DNA from: Burkholderia catarinensis
GTDB taxonomy: Bacteria > Pseudomonadota > Gammaproteobacteria > Burkholderiales > Burkholderiaceae
Direction of reading: 5' to 3'
DNA: 64,000 nt
NCBI RefSeq assembly: GCF_001883705.2
Contig: NZ_MDEQ02000033.1
Span: 1-64,000 of the forward strand
A program made the translations under genes and the position numbers. Position 1 is the first letter of the stretch. The number at the start of each line of letters is the position of its first letter. This document shows, piece after piece, positions 54,751 through 63,597 of this stretch. Under the pieces are notes generated by a model that saw nothing but the letters and a program-made list of their open reading frames with translations, ran no database searches and had not been told where the DNA came from.

Positions 54751-55976
54751 CGCCCGTCCTCCCGCTTGCCGGCTTGCCGGCCCGGCACGAGCCGTGCGCG
54801 CCAGCCCCACAGCAGCGTGCCGATGCCGGCCGCCGAGCACGCGACGGCCCAGCCGGCCGGCGTATCGGCGTCGATGCCCCATGCGCCGAACGCGAAACCC
54901 GCGCCGTCGTCCTGCGCGAAGCGCCACGCATAACCCAGCTCGGCCGCGCAGACGATCGCGACGCCCCAGAACGCGCACGCGCCGACGCCGCACAGCATGC
55001 GCCACCGCTCGGCCGCCGGCGCGCCGCGCCGCATCGCATGCGCGAGCGCTTGCGCGATGCCCGCGATCCCGCGCGGCGCGGCCACGACGATCACGACGAA
55101 CAGCACGCCGAGATACAGCGCCCACGCGCGCGACACGCCCGCGACGACGACGCTCAACGCGGTCAGCACGGCGGCACCGGCCGCCGGCCCGATGAATGCA
55201 CCGGTGCCGCCGATCACCGCGGCGATCAGCACGGTTGCCGAACGCGCCATCGATACGCTGTCGGGCGTCGCGATCTCGACGTCGATCAGGGTCAGCGTGC
55301 CGGCGATGCCCGCGAAGAACGACGCGCAGGTGACCATCGCGAGCCGCACGCGGCGCGGATCGGTGCCGAGCGCGGCGACCCGCGCCGGGTTGTCGCGCAC
55401 CGCGTTCGCGAGCCGCGCGAGCGGCGTGCGCGTCAGCGCGTGCATCGCCCACGCCGACGCGACGCACCACGCGGCGATCACCGCATACGCGTGCGCCGGC
55501 GCGCCAAAATGCCAGTTGCCCCACGGCGTGCCGCCCGCGCGATCGATCGGCACGCCGCCGATGCCGCCGAACCACGCGGGCACGCTCCACGCGGCGGCCG
55601 CGACGCATTCGCCGAGCCCGAGCGTGATCATCGCGAACGCGGTGCCCGAGCGGCGCGTCGCGAGCAGCCCGGCGGCGAAACCGAAGCCCGCGCCGGCCAC
55701 GCCGCCGACGAGCGGCAACAGCGGCAACGGGCCGCCGAAGCGGTTGAACCAGTGCGCGGCCGCGAACGCGCCGAGGCCCGCGAACGCCGCGTGCCCGAAC
55801 GACAGCAGCCCGGTCGTGCCGAGCTGCAGGTTGTACGACAGCGCAAGCACGACGAGCGCGGCCGTCTGCGCGAGATAGCCGAGCACCGCGCCATGCGGCC
55901 ACAGCCACGCGGGCAGCGCGACGCACGCGGCGAACAGCGCCCAGCGCGCGAAGCCGGCGAGCGCGCGGCTACGCAT
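54747..55976 (-). CDS. livM: Branched-chain amino-acid-type ABC permease (LivM-like) with C-terminal extension
   Basis: A 409-residue permease. Residues 1-315 are LivM: YNLQLGTTGLLSFGHAAFAGLGAF and AAVIGGTGAFIGPAAGAAVLTAL are characteristic. Residues 316-409 form an extra segment with two more hydrophobic helices not usual for LivM. Its start is inside the end of livH (8-base overlap) and its stop overlaps livG's start. Confidence 0.9.
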   Translation of the reverse strand: MRSRALAGFARWALFAACVALPAWLWPHGAVLGYLAQTAALVVLALSYNLQLGTTGLLSFGHAAFAGLGAFAAAHWFNRFGGPLPLLPLVGGVAGAGFGFAAGLLATRRSGTAFAMITLGLGECVAAAAWSVPAWFGGIGGVPIDRAGGTPWGNWHFGAPAHAYAVIAAWCVASAWAMHALTRTPLARLANAVRDNPARVAALGTDPRRVRLAMVTCASFFAGIAGTLTLIDVEIATPDSVSMARSATVLIAAVIGGTGAFIGPAAGAAVLTALSVVVAGVSRAWALYLGVLFVVIVVAAPRGIAGIAQALAHAMRRGAPAAERWRMLCGVGACAFWGVAIVCAAELGYAWRFAQDDGAGFAFGAWGIDADTPAGWAVACSAAGIGTLLWGWRARLVPGRQAGKREDGR

Positions 55977-56904
55977 CGGCACGCTCGCCGAACAGCCCGC
56001 GAGGCCGCGCGACCAGCACGGCGACGAGCAGCAGGTACGGCACCAGCGGCGCAAGCTGCGCGATCGACACCGCGGCCACGCTGTCGGGCAGCGCGACGCC
56101 CGCCGATTGCGCGAGGTCGCGCAGCGATGTGTCGCTCGCGGCCGCGAAGGTCTGCGCGAAACCGACCGCCAGCGACGCGGCAAACGCACCGCCGAGCGAG
56201 CCGAGCCCGCCGATCACGACGACCGCGAACACGACCGATCCCACGGTTTCCGCCAGCGCGGGCTCGATCACCGCGAGCGGCGCGCCGATCACGCCGGCCA
56301 GCGCCGCGAGCGCGGTGCCCGCGCCGAACAGCCCCGTCATCACGCGCGGCACGTCGTAGCCGAGCGCCTCGACGGCCGCGCGGTGCGTGAGCGCGGCGCG
56401 CACGACGAGCCCGATGCGCGACGCGCGCAGCAGCGCGCCGAGCGCGACCAGCATCGCCGCGGACATCCCCATCATGAACAGCCGGTAGCGCGGCAGCGCG
56501 AGGCCGAATACGGTCACGGGCGCGCCGTCGAACAGCGCCGGCACGGGCGCCGGCAGCGGTGCAAGGCCCCACAGCAGTTTCGCGCCTTCGCCGATCAGGT
56601 AGGCCAGGCCGAAGGTCAGCAGCAGCTCGCTCGTATGGCCGCGCGCCTGCACGCGGCGCAGCAGAGCGCGTTCGCAGCCGGCGCCGAGCAGCCCGACCGC
56701 GAGCGGCGCGAGCACCAGCGCGGGCCAGAAGCCCGCGCGTGCCGCGATGCTGTAGCCGACATACGCCCCGAGCATGTAGAAGCTCGCATGCGCGAAGTTG
56801 AGCACGCCCTGCACGCTGAAGATCAGCGTGAGGCCGGCCGACAGCATGAACAGCAGCAAGCCGTAGCTGAGGCCGTTGAAGGCCTGGAGCGCGAACGCGT
56901 GCAC
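55969..56904 (-). CDS. livH: Branched-chain amino-acid-type ABC permease (LivH-like)
   Basis: A 311-residue permease with about eight membrane segments: NGLSYGLLLFMLSAGLTLIF, FAHASFYMLGAYVGY and VVIGGLGSLGGAFAASLAVG are LivH hallmarks. Start is GTG at 56904, 9 bp after the thioesterase stop. No periplasmic binding protein gene is found in the window, so the substrate is not identified. Confidence 0.91.
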   Translation of the reverse strand: MHAFALQAFNGLSYGLLLFMLSAGLTLIFSVQGVLNFAHASFYMLGAYVGYSIAARAGFWPALVLAPLAVGLLGAGCERALLRRVQARGHTSELLLTFGLAYLIGEGAKLLWGLAPLPAPVPALFDGAPVTVFGLALPRYRLFMMGMSAAMLVALGALLRASRIGLVVRAALTHRAAVEALGYDVPRVMTGLFGAGTALAALAGVIGAPLAVIEPALAETVGSVVFAVVVIGGLGSLGGAFAASLAVGFAQTFAAASDTSLRDLAQSAGVALPDSVAAVSIAQLAPLVPYLLLVAVLVARPRGLFGERADA

Positions 56905-56913
56905 CGCGAACCG

Positions 56914-57351
56914 TCAGGCCGCGAGCGGCTCGAGCGCGGCGCGCAGCGCGTCGGGCAACGGCACGGGCCGGCGCGTGCCGCGATCGACGTACACGTGCAC
57001 GAAATGCCCCTGCGCGGCGGGCGACGCTTCGCCTTGCGCGAACAGCCCGACCTCGTAGCGCACGCTCGACGTGCCGAGCTTCACGACGCGCAGCCCCGCG
57101 TCGACCGACTGCGGAAATACGAGCGGTGCGAAGTAGTTGCACTGCGTCTCGACCACCAGCCCGATCGTCTGCCCGTGCTCGACGTCGAGCACGCCCGCGC
57201 GGATCAGGTACGCGTTCACGACGGTGTCGAAGTAGCTGTAGTAGACGACGTTGTTCACGTGCCCGTAGACGTCGTTGTCCATCCAGCGGGTCGTGATCGG
57301 CAGGAAGTGGCGATAGGCGTCGCGCGGACGCGGCTGCGGTTTGTCGGACAT
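56914..57351 (-). CDS. Hot-dog acyl-CoA thioesterase (4HBT family)
   Basis: A 145-residue hot-dog-fold thioesterase with the 4HBT site RWMDNDVYGHVNNVVYYSYFD (Asp, His, Asn). Hydrolyses acyl- or aroyl-CoA; specificity unknown. It is the apparent first gene of the liv operon (9 bp before livH), which suggests the transporter and thioesterase act on a related carboxylic acid. The ATG at 57351 lacks a strong ribosome site. Confidence 0.88.
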   Translation of the reverse strand: MSDKPQPRPRDAYRHFLPITTRWMDNDVYGHVNNVVYYSYFDTVVNAYLIRAGVLDVEHGQTIGLVVETQCNYFAPLVFPQSVDAGLRVVKLGTSSVRYEVGLFAQGEASPAAQGHFVHVYVDRGTRRPVPLPDALRAALEPLAA

Positions 57352-57490
57352 GGCGATGGCGGTCAGGACGATGGGAGCGACGAGGAGGAAGCGCGGCGGC
57401 CGTACGGCATGGCGCGCCGGCAAGCAGCGAAGCGCCGCGGCGCGATCACTCGCGGTGCGGCGGATGAAACCCTGCTGGCGGGCCGGCCCG

Positions 57491-58027
57491 TCACTGCCCC
57501 GGCCGGTCGACGAACTCGAAATCGAGGCCGCGCGCGCGCATCCAGTCGGCGAGCGCGACGCCCGTGCCGGCACGCCACGGGCGCAGCAGCGGCGGATCGA
57601 CGAGCCGGTATTCGAGCAGCTCCGGCGACAGCGCGACCGTGCCCGACGCGCGCACGTGGTACGCGATGATCAGCTCGTTCTTGCGGATGAATTCGTAGAC
57701 GCCGACGAGCGACACGTGCTCGGCCTTCAGCGCCGTTTCCTCGAACACCTCGCGCGCGATGCCGTCCTCGGGCGTCTCGCCGTTCTCGAGGAAGCCGGTG
57801 ATCAGCGCAAACATGCCTTCGGGCCAGGCCGCGTTGCGCGCGAGCAGGATCTTGCCGTCGAGCTCGACGATCGCGGCGACGACGGGCAGCGGGTTGTTCC
57901 AGTGGACATAGCCGCAGGTATCGTCGGGGCACGCCTGGCGAATCCGGCCGCCTTCATGTTCGGGATCGGCGCGCTCGGTCAGCGGGTTCGCGCAGCGCGG
58001 GCAAAAGCGGTAGTCGACGGTGGTCAT
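57491..58027 (-). CDS. NUDIX hydrolase with zinc ribbon
   Basis: A 178-residue protein: an N-terminal zinc ribbon (FCPRC, CPDDTCG) and a NUDIX domain with GFLENGETPEDGIAREVFEETAL (Nudix box Gx5Ex7REVxEE; the later Gly is Ala). Resembles NudC-like NADH or ADP-ribose pyrophosphatases but is shorter than NudC. Substrate uncertain. Single gene, 121 bp from the MFS stop. Confidence 0.88.
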   Translation of the reverse strand: MTTVDYRFCPRCANPLTERADPEHEGGRIRQACPDDTCGYVHWNNPLPVVAAIVELDGKILLARNAAWPEGMFALITGFLENGETPEDGIAREVFEETALKAEHVSLVGVYEFIRKNELIIAYHVRASGTVALSPELLEYRLVDPPLLRPWRAGTGVALADWMRARGLDFEFVDRPGQ

Positions 58028-58148
58028 CGGTGGGGATCTGGCGGACGCCGGACGGCCGCCTGCCGGCTGTCCGCGCACCCGCTCGGCGCGGGAAAGGCTT
58101 CATTCTAGCGAGTTTGCCCGTGCCGCAGACGATCCGGCCCCGCCGGCG

Positions 58149-59393
58149 TCAGGGTTGCCGGCGCCCGCGGGCGGCAGTCGCCGCGAAGCCGGCGGCGCCC
58201 AGCAGCAGCGCGGCAACCGCGACCCACAGCGCCGGAGAAAACGACCCGAAGCGCGCGGCCAGCGGCGCCGCGACGAGCGGCCCGAGAATCTGCCCGACCC
58301 CGTACGACGCGGTCGCATAGCCCATCAGCCCGGCTGCCCGCTCGCCGTGCAGGCGCCGCGCCTCGCGCATCGCGAACAGCGTGATCGCGGTGAACGGCAG
58401 GCCGAGCAACGCGCTGCCGACCGAGAAGCCGGCCGCGTTCGGCCACACGATCCCGGCCGCGATGCCGAGCGCCTGGGTCGCGCAGCCGGCCGCCAGCAGC
58501 AGCCGGTTGTCCCAGTGACCGGGCAACCGCGCGGCGGCGATCGCGCCGACGATCAGCGCCGCGCCGAACATCGGCCAGAACAGGTCGGGCCACGGCGAAC
58601 CGGCCGGCAGCGCGGCGCGCGCGATCACGGGCAGGAACGTCGCGGTGATGATGTAGCCGAAGCCCGGCATGCCGTACAGCACGACGAGCCACGCGGCATC
58701 CGCGCGATGGCGTCGCGCGCCGGCCGGCGCCGCGGCAGTGGCGGCCGCCGCATGCGGCGCGGTGCCGCCCGGCGCCGCGGCGTGCGCCGGTGTGGCCGCG
58801 AACGTGCGCCAGATCGCGACCGACAGCACGGCCGACAGCGCCGCGAAGCCGAGCCAGCCCGATGCCGCGCGCTGGCCGGCCAGCGCGCGGCCGATCAGCC
58901 CCGTCAGCACGATGCCGACGCCGGGGCCCGCGTAGATCACCCCGCTCCATTCGGGCGCGGACAGCTCGGCCAGGCGCCGCAGCCCCCATTGCGACATGAA
59001 CACGAACGTCCACGCGCTGACGACGCCCGCGACGAAGCGCACCGCGAGCCAGACGGGCAGCAGGTGGCCGACGCCCATTGCGGCGGTGAGCAGCACGGTG
59101 GCCGCGAGCCCGATGCGGACCATCCGCGCGGGTGCGATGCGCAGCGCCGCGCAACTGACCGCGCCGGCGAAATAGCCCGCATAGTTCGCCGATGCGAGCC
59201 AGCCGCCGGCCTTCAGGCCGATCGAGCCGTCCGCGAGCATCAGCGGCAATAGGGGCGTGAACGCAAAGCGGCCGACGCCGAGCACGACGGCGAGGCCGAC
59301 CATGCAGGCCAGCGCGGCCGCGCGGGCGCGACGGTCGGCGTCATCGACAGGAAGCACGCCGGCGGCGGCGGTCGGGGCATCGAAGCGGGACAT
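58149..59393 (-). CDS. MFS transporter, YbfB/YjiJ family
   Basis: A 414-residue 12-helix transporter with the YbfB family start (LACMVGLAVVLGVGRFAFTPLLPLM) and GWLASANYAGYFAGA. Exporter or importer unknown. Divergent from a LysR gene, which is likely its regulator; start chosen at MSRFDAPT. The family is often divergent from such regulators. Confidence 0.88.
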   Translation of the reverse strand: MSRFDAPTAAAGVLPVDDADRRARAAALACMVGLAVVLGVGRFAFTPLLPLMLADGSIGLKAGGWLASANYAGYFAGAVSCAALRIAPARMVRIGLAATVLLTAAMGVGHLLPVWLAVRFVAGVVSAWTFVFMSQWGLRRLAELSAPEWSGVIYAGPGVGIVLTGLIGRALAGQRAASGWLGFAALSAVLSVAIWRTFAATPAHAAAPGGTAPHAAAATAAAPAGARRHRADAAWLVVLYGMPGFGYIITATFLPVIARAALPAGSPWPDLFWPMFGAALIVGAIAAARLPGHWDNRLLLAAGCATQALGIAAGIVWPNAAGFSVGSALLGLPFTAITLFAMREARRLHGERAAGLMGYATASYGVGQILGPLVAAPLAARFGSFSPALWVAVAALLLGAAGFAATAARGRRQP

Positions 59394-59482
59394 GGCGGCA
59401 TGGGCCGGCGCAGCGCGCCGGCCGGATCGGAAATCGGAACGTTTCCATCGTAGCTTGACCAAACGTTCTCTAAAAATGAATA

Positions 59483-59499
59483 ATTAAGAATCCATTAAT
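59483..59499. promoter_or_regulatory. Candidate LysR operator, ATTAA-N7-TTAAT
   Basis: Inverted repeat ATTAAGAATCCATTAAT in the AT-rich 121-bp space between divergent MFS and LysR genes, 16 bp before the LysR ATG. Suits an autoregulated LysR site. Confidence 0.45.
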
Positions 59500-59514
59500 C
59501 GCTTGGAGAGAATC

Positions 59515-60441
59515 ATGGACCTGGCGGCGCTGGCGATTTTCCGGGCCGTCGTGCGCGAGAACGGCGTGACGCGCGCGGCGGCGAAGCTCAATCGCGTGCA
59601 GTCGAACGTCACGACGCGCATCAAGCAGCTCGAGGAAGAACTCGGCGCGGCGCTGTTCGTCCGGGACGGCCGCCGGCTGGTGCTCACGCCGGCTGGCGAG
59701 ACGCTGCTGCCGTATGCGGAACGCTTGCTCGCGCTCGCCGACGAGGCGCGCCACGCGGTGCGCGAGGACCGGCCGCGCGGCCGGCTGCGGCTCGGCGCGA
59801 TGGAAAGCACGGCCGCGAGCCGCCTGCCCGCCGTGCTCGCCCGCTACCACCAGGCCTGGCCGGAGGTCACGCTCGAACTCGTGACCGGCACGACCGGCTG
59901 GCTGATCGACCGGGTCCGCGCGTTCGAGATCGACGCCGCACTGGTCGCCCGGCCGCTCGCGCCGGACGCGTTGCCGGACATGTTCGACACGGTGCAGGTG
60001 TTCCGCGAGGAACTGCTGCTGCTCACCCCGCGCGGCCATCCGCCGGTCCGCTCGCCGCGTGACGTGATGCTGCCGACGCTGATCGCGTTCGAACGCGGCT
60101 GTACGTACCGCAACCATGCCGAACAATGGTATGCGGCGCATGGCGTCAAGCCGGCGCGGGTGCTGGAACTCGGCTCGTACCATGCGATCGTCGCATGCGT
60201 CGCCGCGGGCGCGGGCGTCGCGGTGGCGCCGCGCTCGGTGCTTGACCGGCAGCCGGAGGTCGAGAACCTGGCGTTGCATGCCGTTCCGGGTTTCGACGCA
60301 ATCGACACCTTGTTGATCTGGCGGCACGGCCACGCGTCCGCCGCGCTCGGTGCGTTGCGGGACGTGCTGCAGGCGGCTCGCGAAGCGATCCCGGGCGCCC
60401 CGGCCAGTCCGCCGGGTCGCGGCGAGGCGCTGCCCGCCTGA
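59515..60441 (+). CDS. LysR-family transcriptional regulator (divergent from MFS)
   Basis: A 308-residue LysR protein: winged HTH (residues 1-60, RVQSNVTTRIKQLEEELGAALFVRDGRRLVLTPAGE pattern) and effector domain to 295. Start ATG at 59515 has GGAGAG six bases before it; an upstream TTG would add four residues. Likely controls the divergent YbfB-type transporter. Confidence 0.91.
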   Translation: MDLAALAIFRAVVRENGVTRAAAKLNRVQSNVTTRIKQLEEELGAALFVRDGRRLVLTPAGETLLPYAERLLALADEARHAVREDRPRGRLRLGAMESTAASRLPAVLARYHQAWPEVTLELVTGTTGWLIDRVRAFEIDAALVARPLAPDALPDMFDTVQVFREELLLLTPRGHPPVRSPRDVMLPTLIAFERGCTYRNHAEQWYAAHGVKPARVLELGSYHAIVACVAAGAGVAVAPRSVLDRQPEVENLALHAVPGFDAIDTLLIWRHGHASAALGALRDVLQAAREAIPGAPASPPGRGEALPA

Positions 60442-60463
60442 CGTCTGCGGCACGTGCAAATAA

Positions 60464-60503
60464 AAATGACCCGGCCGGCAAATGCATGCCGATCGGGCCA
60501 TTT
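60464..60503. terminator. Hairpin between convergent LysR and exoprotein genes
   Basis: A 17-bp imperfect stem (60464-60480 with 60487-60503, 14 exact pairs plus one G-U) and 6-base loop. On the minus strand it is followed by a T-rich run (60456-60463 region). It is 23 bp past the LysR stop and about 150 bp past the exoprotein stop. Confidence 0.5.
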
Positions 60504-60651
60504 CATGTCACCGGGTTTCAGAGACCGGGCCGCGCGCGTCGTACCGCCCGGGTCCGGCCGATGCCCGGCACGCCGTGCTCGCAGCGCGCCCGGCATCACC
60601 CGTGACGATGTCGGGCGGCGATGACTTGCGTCACCCGCACGCCGCCGCGCA

Positions 60652-63468
60652 TCAACGCATCGCGAGCGCGCGACCGCCGACGGCCGGAAGCCGGGCGGCT
60701 CCGCCACCGACTGCGTTGCCGGTCAGAGTGCCCCCGTCGTCGACACCGACGAGCGCACCCACCGTCGCACCCGGGCCACCCTTCGCGGTCCCGCCTGCGC
60801 TGGAGCCGGCGATCCGGCCGGCGTTGCGGCCGACCAGCCCGCCGACCTCGCTGGCGTCGGCGCCGAACACGTTGCCGGACGCCGACGACTGCTCGATCAC
60901 GCCATCGCGGTCGTTGTAGCCGACGAGACCACCCGCGATCGCGCCCTTGCCCGCATCGACCTGGCCCGTTGCGTGCGAATCCGTGACCTTGCCGCTGTTG
61001 CGGCCGACGAGACCGCCAACCTGGCCGGCACCGTACGCGGATTTCACGTAGGCAGCCGACGACGAAGCGTCGACGATGCCCAGGTTCCAGCCGACCAGCC
61101 CGCCGATCATGTCGCCGCCGTTGGAATACACGTTGCCGCTCGCTTGCGATGCCCGCACGACACCCCGGTTCCGGCCGACGAGACCGCCGATCGCCGACGC
61201 GCCGTACAGCGAGCTCACGTCGCCGCTCGCCGACGAGTCGATCACGATCCCGGTGTTCATGCCGACGAGCCCGCCCGCGTCCGACCAGCCCGACCCGGCG
61301 ACGACCGTCGCGGTGCTCGACGCGTGCTCGATCAGGCCGCCGTTGCGACCCACGAGACCGCCAAGCGTCGCACCCGCTTCCGACGTCCCGACATGGCCGG
61401 CGCTCGACGAGCGCGTGATCCGGCCGAGGTTTACGCCGACCAGCCCGCCCGCGCCTTCGAGCAAGACCGCACGGCCGGACGCCGCGACGCTCACCTGCGT
61501 ATCGGCGACGCTGTCGGCGATCGTCCCCTGCTCGCCGTTCGGACCCGCGAGGTTGGCGCCGACGAGACCGCCGATCCGGGACGTGTAAGCGCCGCCGTCG
61601 ACGCGCCCGGTCAGCGACACGTGCTCGATGACGCCGGTGCCGAGATTTGCACCGACCAGACCGCCGAGCGAACCGCCGCCCGTCGCGCGGACGTCCCGTG
61701 CCGTGACATGCGAAATCGTGCCGCCATTCAGACCGACGAGCGTGCCGACCATCCCGTACCCATCGCCGCGAACCGACACGGCTTGCAGGTTCAGGTTTTC
61801 GATGCGGCCGAAATTCGAGCCGAACAGGCCGACGTACGGGCCGTCGTTATGAATGGACAAACCGCTGATGGTGTTGCCGAGACCGTCGAACACGCCCGCG
61901 AATGCTTCGCTGCCGCCGATGCTGCGGAAACGGCCGCTGCCCTTGATCGCCGCGCCGAGCACATAGCGGCCGCCCAGCTTCGCATCCACGTTGCGCAGCC
62001 CGGCCAGGTCACGGATCACCGTGTAGTCCTCACCGTTCGCGCGGAACGAGGCGTTCTCACCCGACAGCGTGACCACCGCCTTCGGGTTCGTCAGCGTGCG
62101 CCCGTTGCCCGCGTTCAGTTCCAGATGCGCGTTGCGGCCCGTCAGCATCACCTTGTCGTGCAGGCGGATCTGCTTCGCGGCGTTCACCGTCAGCCCCGCG
62201 TTCGTGCCGCTCGCGTCGAGCGCCTGCTTGAGATCCACGTCGCCCTTGCGCGACGTCAGCGTCAGCTTCCCGTCGCCGCTCCATGCCACTGCCTCGCCGA
62301 CGGTCAGGCTGCCCTTCGTGTTGGCCAGCTCGACGTTCGTCGTGCCAAGCGTGCGCGCCAGCGTTGCCGCCCGGATCGCATCGCCGGTGCCGGCAGCGCC
62401 GCCCACGCCGCCGTTCGCGGCCTCGATCTTCCACGTGCCCGTGCGGCCACCCGCCGCGCGCGTGTCAACCTGCACGTCGTTCGCCACCTCGACACGCTCC
62501 CCGCGCGTCGTCACCACCCCACCCGATGCGTCCGCGCCCTGCGCGCTCGCATCCAGCTTGCCGGCCACCTTCACCAGCCCGCCTTCCAGCGTGATCTTCC
62601 CGCTGCGCGAATTCAGTCCCTTCGCCTCGATCGTCCCTGTGTTGCTCACCACCGCGCCCAGCAGATCCCCCGCCGCGCGCGCCGTCATCAACACCTCGCC
62701 GCCGTCCGCCTTCAGCAGCCCGCCGTTGTGCACCTGTGCGTCCACCGCACCATCGTCCACCTGCAGGTTCAGCAGCCCGTTGCCGTCGAAATTTACGGTC
62801 ATCGTATTACCCGCGCCCAGCGCCACACGGCCCAGCTTCGCCTGGATCGTTCCGCTGTTCGACACTTGCGCGCCCAGCAGCGCCACGCTCCCGCCTTCCG
62901 CCGCCGTGATCGTTCCCTCGTTGACCACCGCGCGCTGCGACGTGCCCGAGAACCGGTACTTGCCGTTGAGGAAATCCTCATCCGAAATATTGCGCGTCGT
63001 CGCCACCAGCCCGCCCACGTTCACCTGTGCGCCCTTGCCGAACACCACCCCGTTCGGGTTCACCAGGAACACCCGGCCGTTCGCGTCGAGCTTCCCCTGG
63101 ATCTCGGTCATGTGCGGCCCGATCACGCGGTTCAACGCGATCGACTTGTCCGTCGGCTGCTGGAACGACACGCGTTCGTCGCGCGCAACGCCGAAGGTCC
63201 ACCAGTTCGTGAGCAGCTTGTCGCTTTTCTGGTGGATCAACATCGACTTGTTATCCGCCGATTTCGAGATGTCGGCGTCGCCCTTCATGTCGAGCACACC
63301 GAACGGAAGCGCGTGCGCGCCCGTCGCCACCAGCCCCAGCAGCGACGCCGCGGCGGCAATCAAGCGCTTGCCGCCGCTCGATTGCTTGCCGTTCCGGCGC
63401 GCCGTTTCCCCTACCGCGCACCAGCATTGCCGCGCGTCATTCCAAACCAGCCCGTACGTGTTGTTCAT
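60652..63468 (-). CDS. Two-partner-secretion exoprotein with ESPR, FHA/TPS domain and GLUG repeats
   Basis: A 938-residue secreted protein, probably an adhesin. N-terminal extended signal peptide region (ESPR, MNNTYGLVWNDARQCWCAVGE) followed by a hydrophobic signal segment ending near GAHA, then the haemagglutination-activity TPS domain (about 55-315: VNPNGVVFGKGAQVNVGGLVAT, QVSNSGTIQAKLGRVALGAG), then beta-helix segments and a run of about 12 GLUG-type repeats (about 575-915). It should be translocated by a TpsB (FhaC-like) porin, which is not in the window. No C-terminal toxin-like domain. GAGG precedes ATG 63468; the four-codon-earlier ATG is less likely. Another GLUG gene lies just upstream. 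Confidence 0.9.
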   Translation of the reverse strand: MNNTYGLVWNDARQCWCAVGETARRNGKQSSGGKRLIAAAASLLGLVATGAHALPFGVLDMKGDADISKSADNKSMLIHQKSDKLLTNWWTFGVARDERVSFQQPTDKSIALNRVIGPHMTEIQGKLDANGRVFLVNPNGVVFGKGAQVNVGGLVATTRNISDEDFLNGKYRFSGTSQRAVVNEGTITAAEGGSVALLGAQVSNSGTIQAKLGRVALGAGNTMTVNFDGNGLLNLQVDDGAVDAQVHNGGLLKADGGEVLMTARAAGDLLGAVVSNTGTIEAKGLNSRSGKITLEGGLVKVAGKLDASAQGADASGGVVTTRGERVEVANDVQVDTRAAGGRTGTWKIEAANGGVGGAAGTGDAIRAATLARTLGTTNVELANTKGSLTVGEAVAWSGDGKLTLTSRKGDVDLKQALDASGTNAGLTVNAAKQIRLHDKVMLTGRNAHLELNAGNGRTLTNPKAVVTLSGENASFRANGEDYTVIRDLAGLRNVDAKLGGRYVLGAAIKGSGRFRSIGGSEAFAGVFDGLGNTISGLSIHNDGPYVGLFGSNFGRIENLNLQAVSVRGDGYGMVGTLVGLNGGTISHVTARDVRATGGGSLGGLVGANLGTGVIEHVSLTGRVDGGAYTSRIGGLVGANLAGPNGEQGTIADSVADTQVSVAASGRAVLLEGAGGLVGVNLGRITRSSSAGHVGTSEAGATLGGLVGRNGGLIEHASSTATVVAGSGWSDAGGLVGMNTGIVIDSSASGDVSSLYGASAIGGLVGRNRGVVRASQASGNVYSNGGDMIGGLVGWNLGIVDASSSAAYVKSAYGAGQVGGLVGRNSGKVTDSHATGQVDAGKGAIAGGLVGYNDRDGVIEQSSASGNVFGADASEVGGLVGRNAGRIAGSSAGGTAKGGPGATVGALVGVDDGGTLTGNAVGGGAARLPAVGGRALAMR
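60733..61753 (-). repeat. GLUG-type coding repeats
   Basis: At least 12 copies of the heptad-like motif G-(G/T/A)-LVG-x-N/D-x-G (for example GGLVGRNRG, GGLVGWNLG, GGLVGMNTG), spaced by about 25-35 residues. At the DNA level they read as repeated CCGACGAG/ACCGCC blocks; they are protein repeats, not a CRISPR array. Confidence 0.85.
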
Positions 63469-63482
63469 TTCATTCCTCATCG

Positions 63483-63550
63483 ATCCGTCGTCCGGAACGA
63501 CGGATGTGGCGCACCGTCACCCTTCGCCCATGCGAAGCGCGACGGTGCGC
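63483..63550. repeat. Two hairpins in the gap between tandem GLUG genes
   Basis: A 9-bp perfect stem (63483-63491 with 63497-63505) and a 10-bp perfect stem GCGCACCGTC / GACGGTGCGC (63509-63518 with 63541-63550) that encloses TTCGC/GCGAA. They lie 5' of the exoprotein ribosome site (minus strand). Next to them at 63553-63572 is a tandem repeat TTCATCAC x 2.5. Confidence 0.55.
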
Positions 63551-63597
63551 GGTTCATCACTTCATCACTTCAGCAAACCGGACGATCAGCTGTACTG

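Noticed and set aside
60733-61753. Regular repeats resembling a CRISPR array
   Set aside because: Repeats are imperfect, in frame, and encode the GLUG motif inside one open reading frame; no cas genes.
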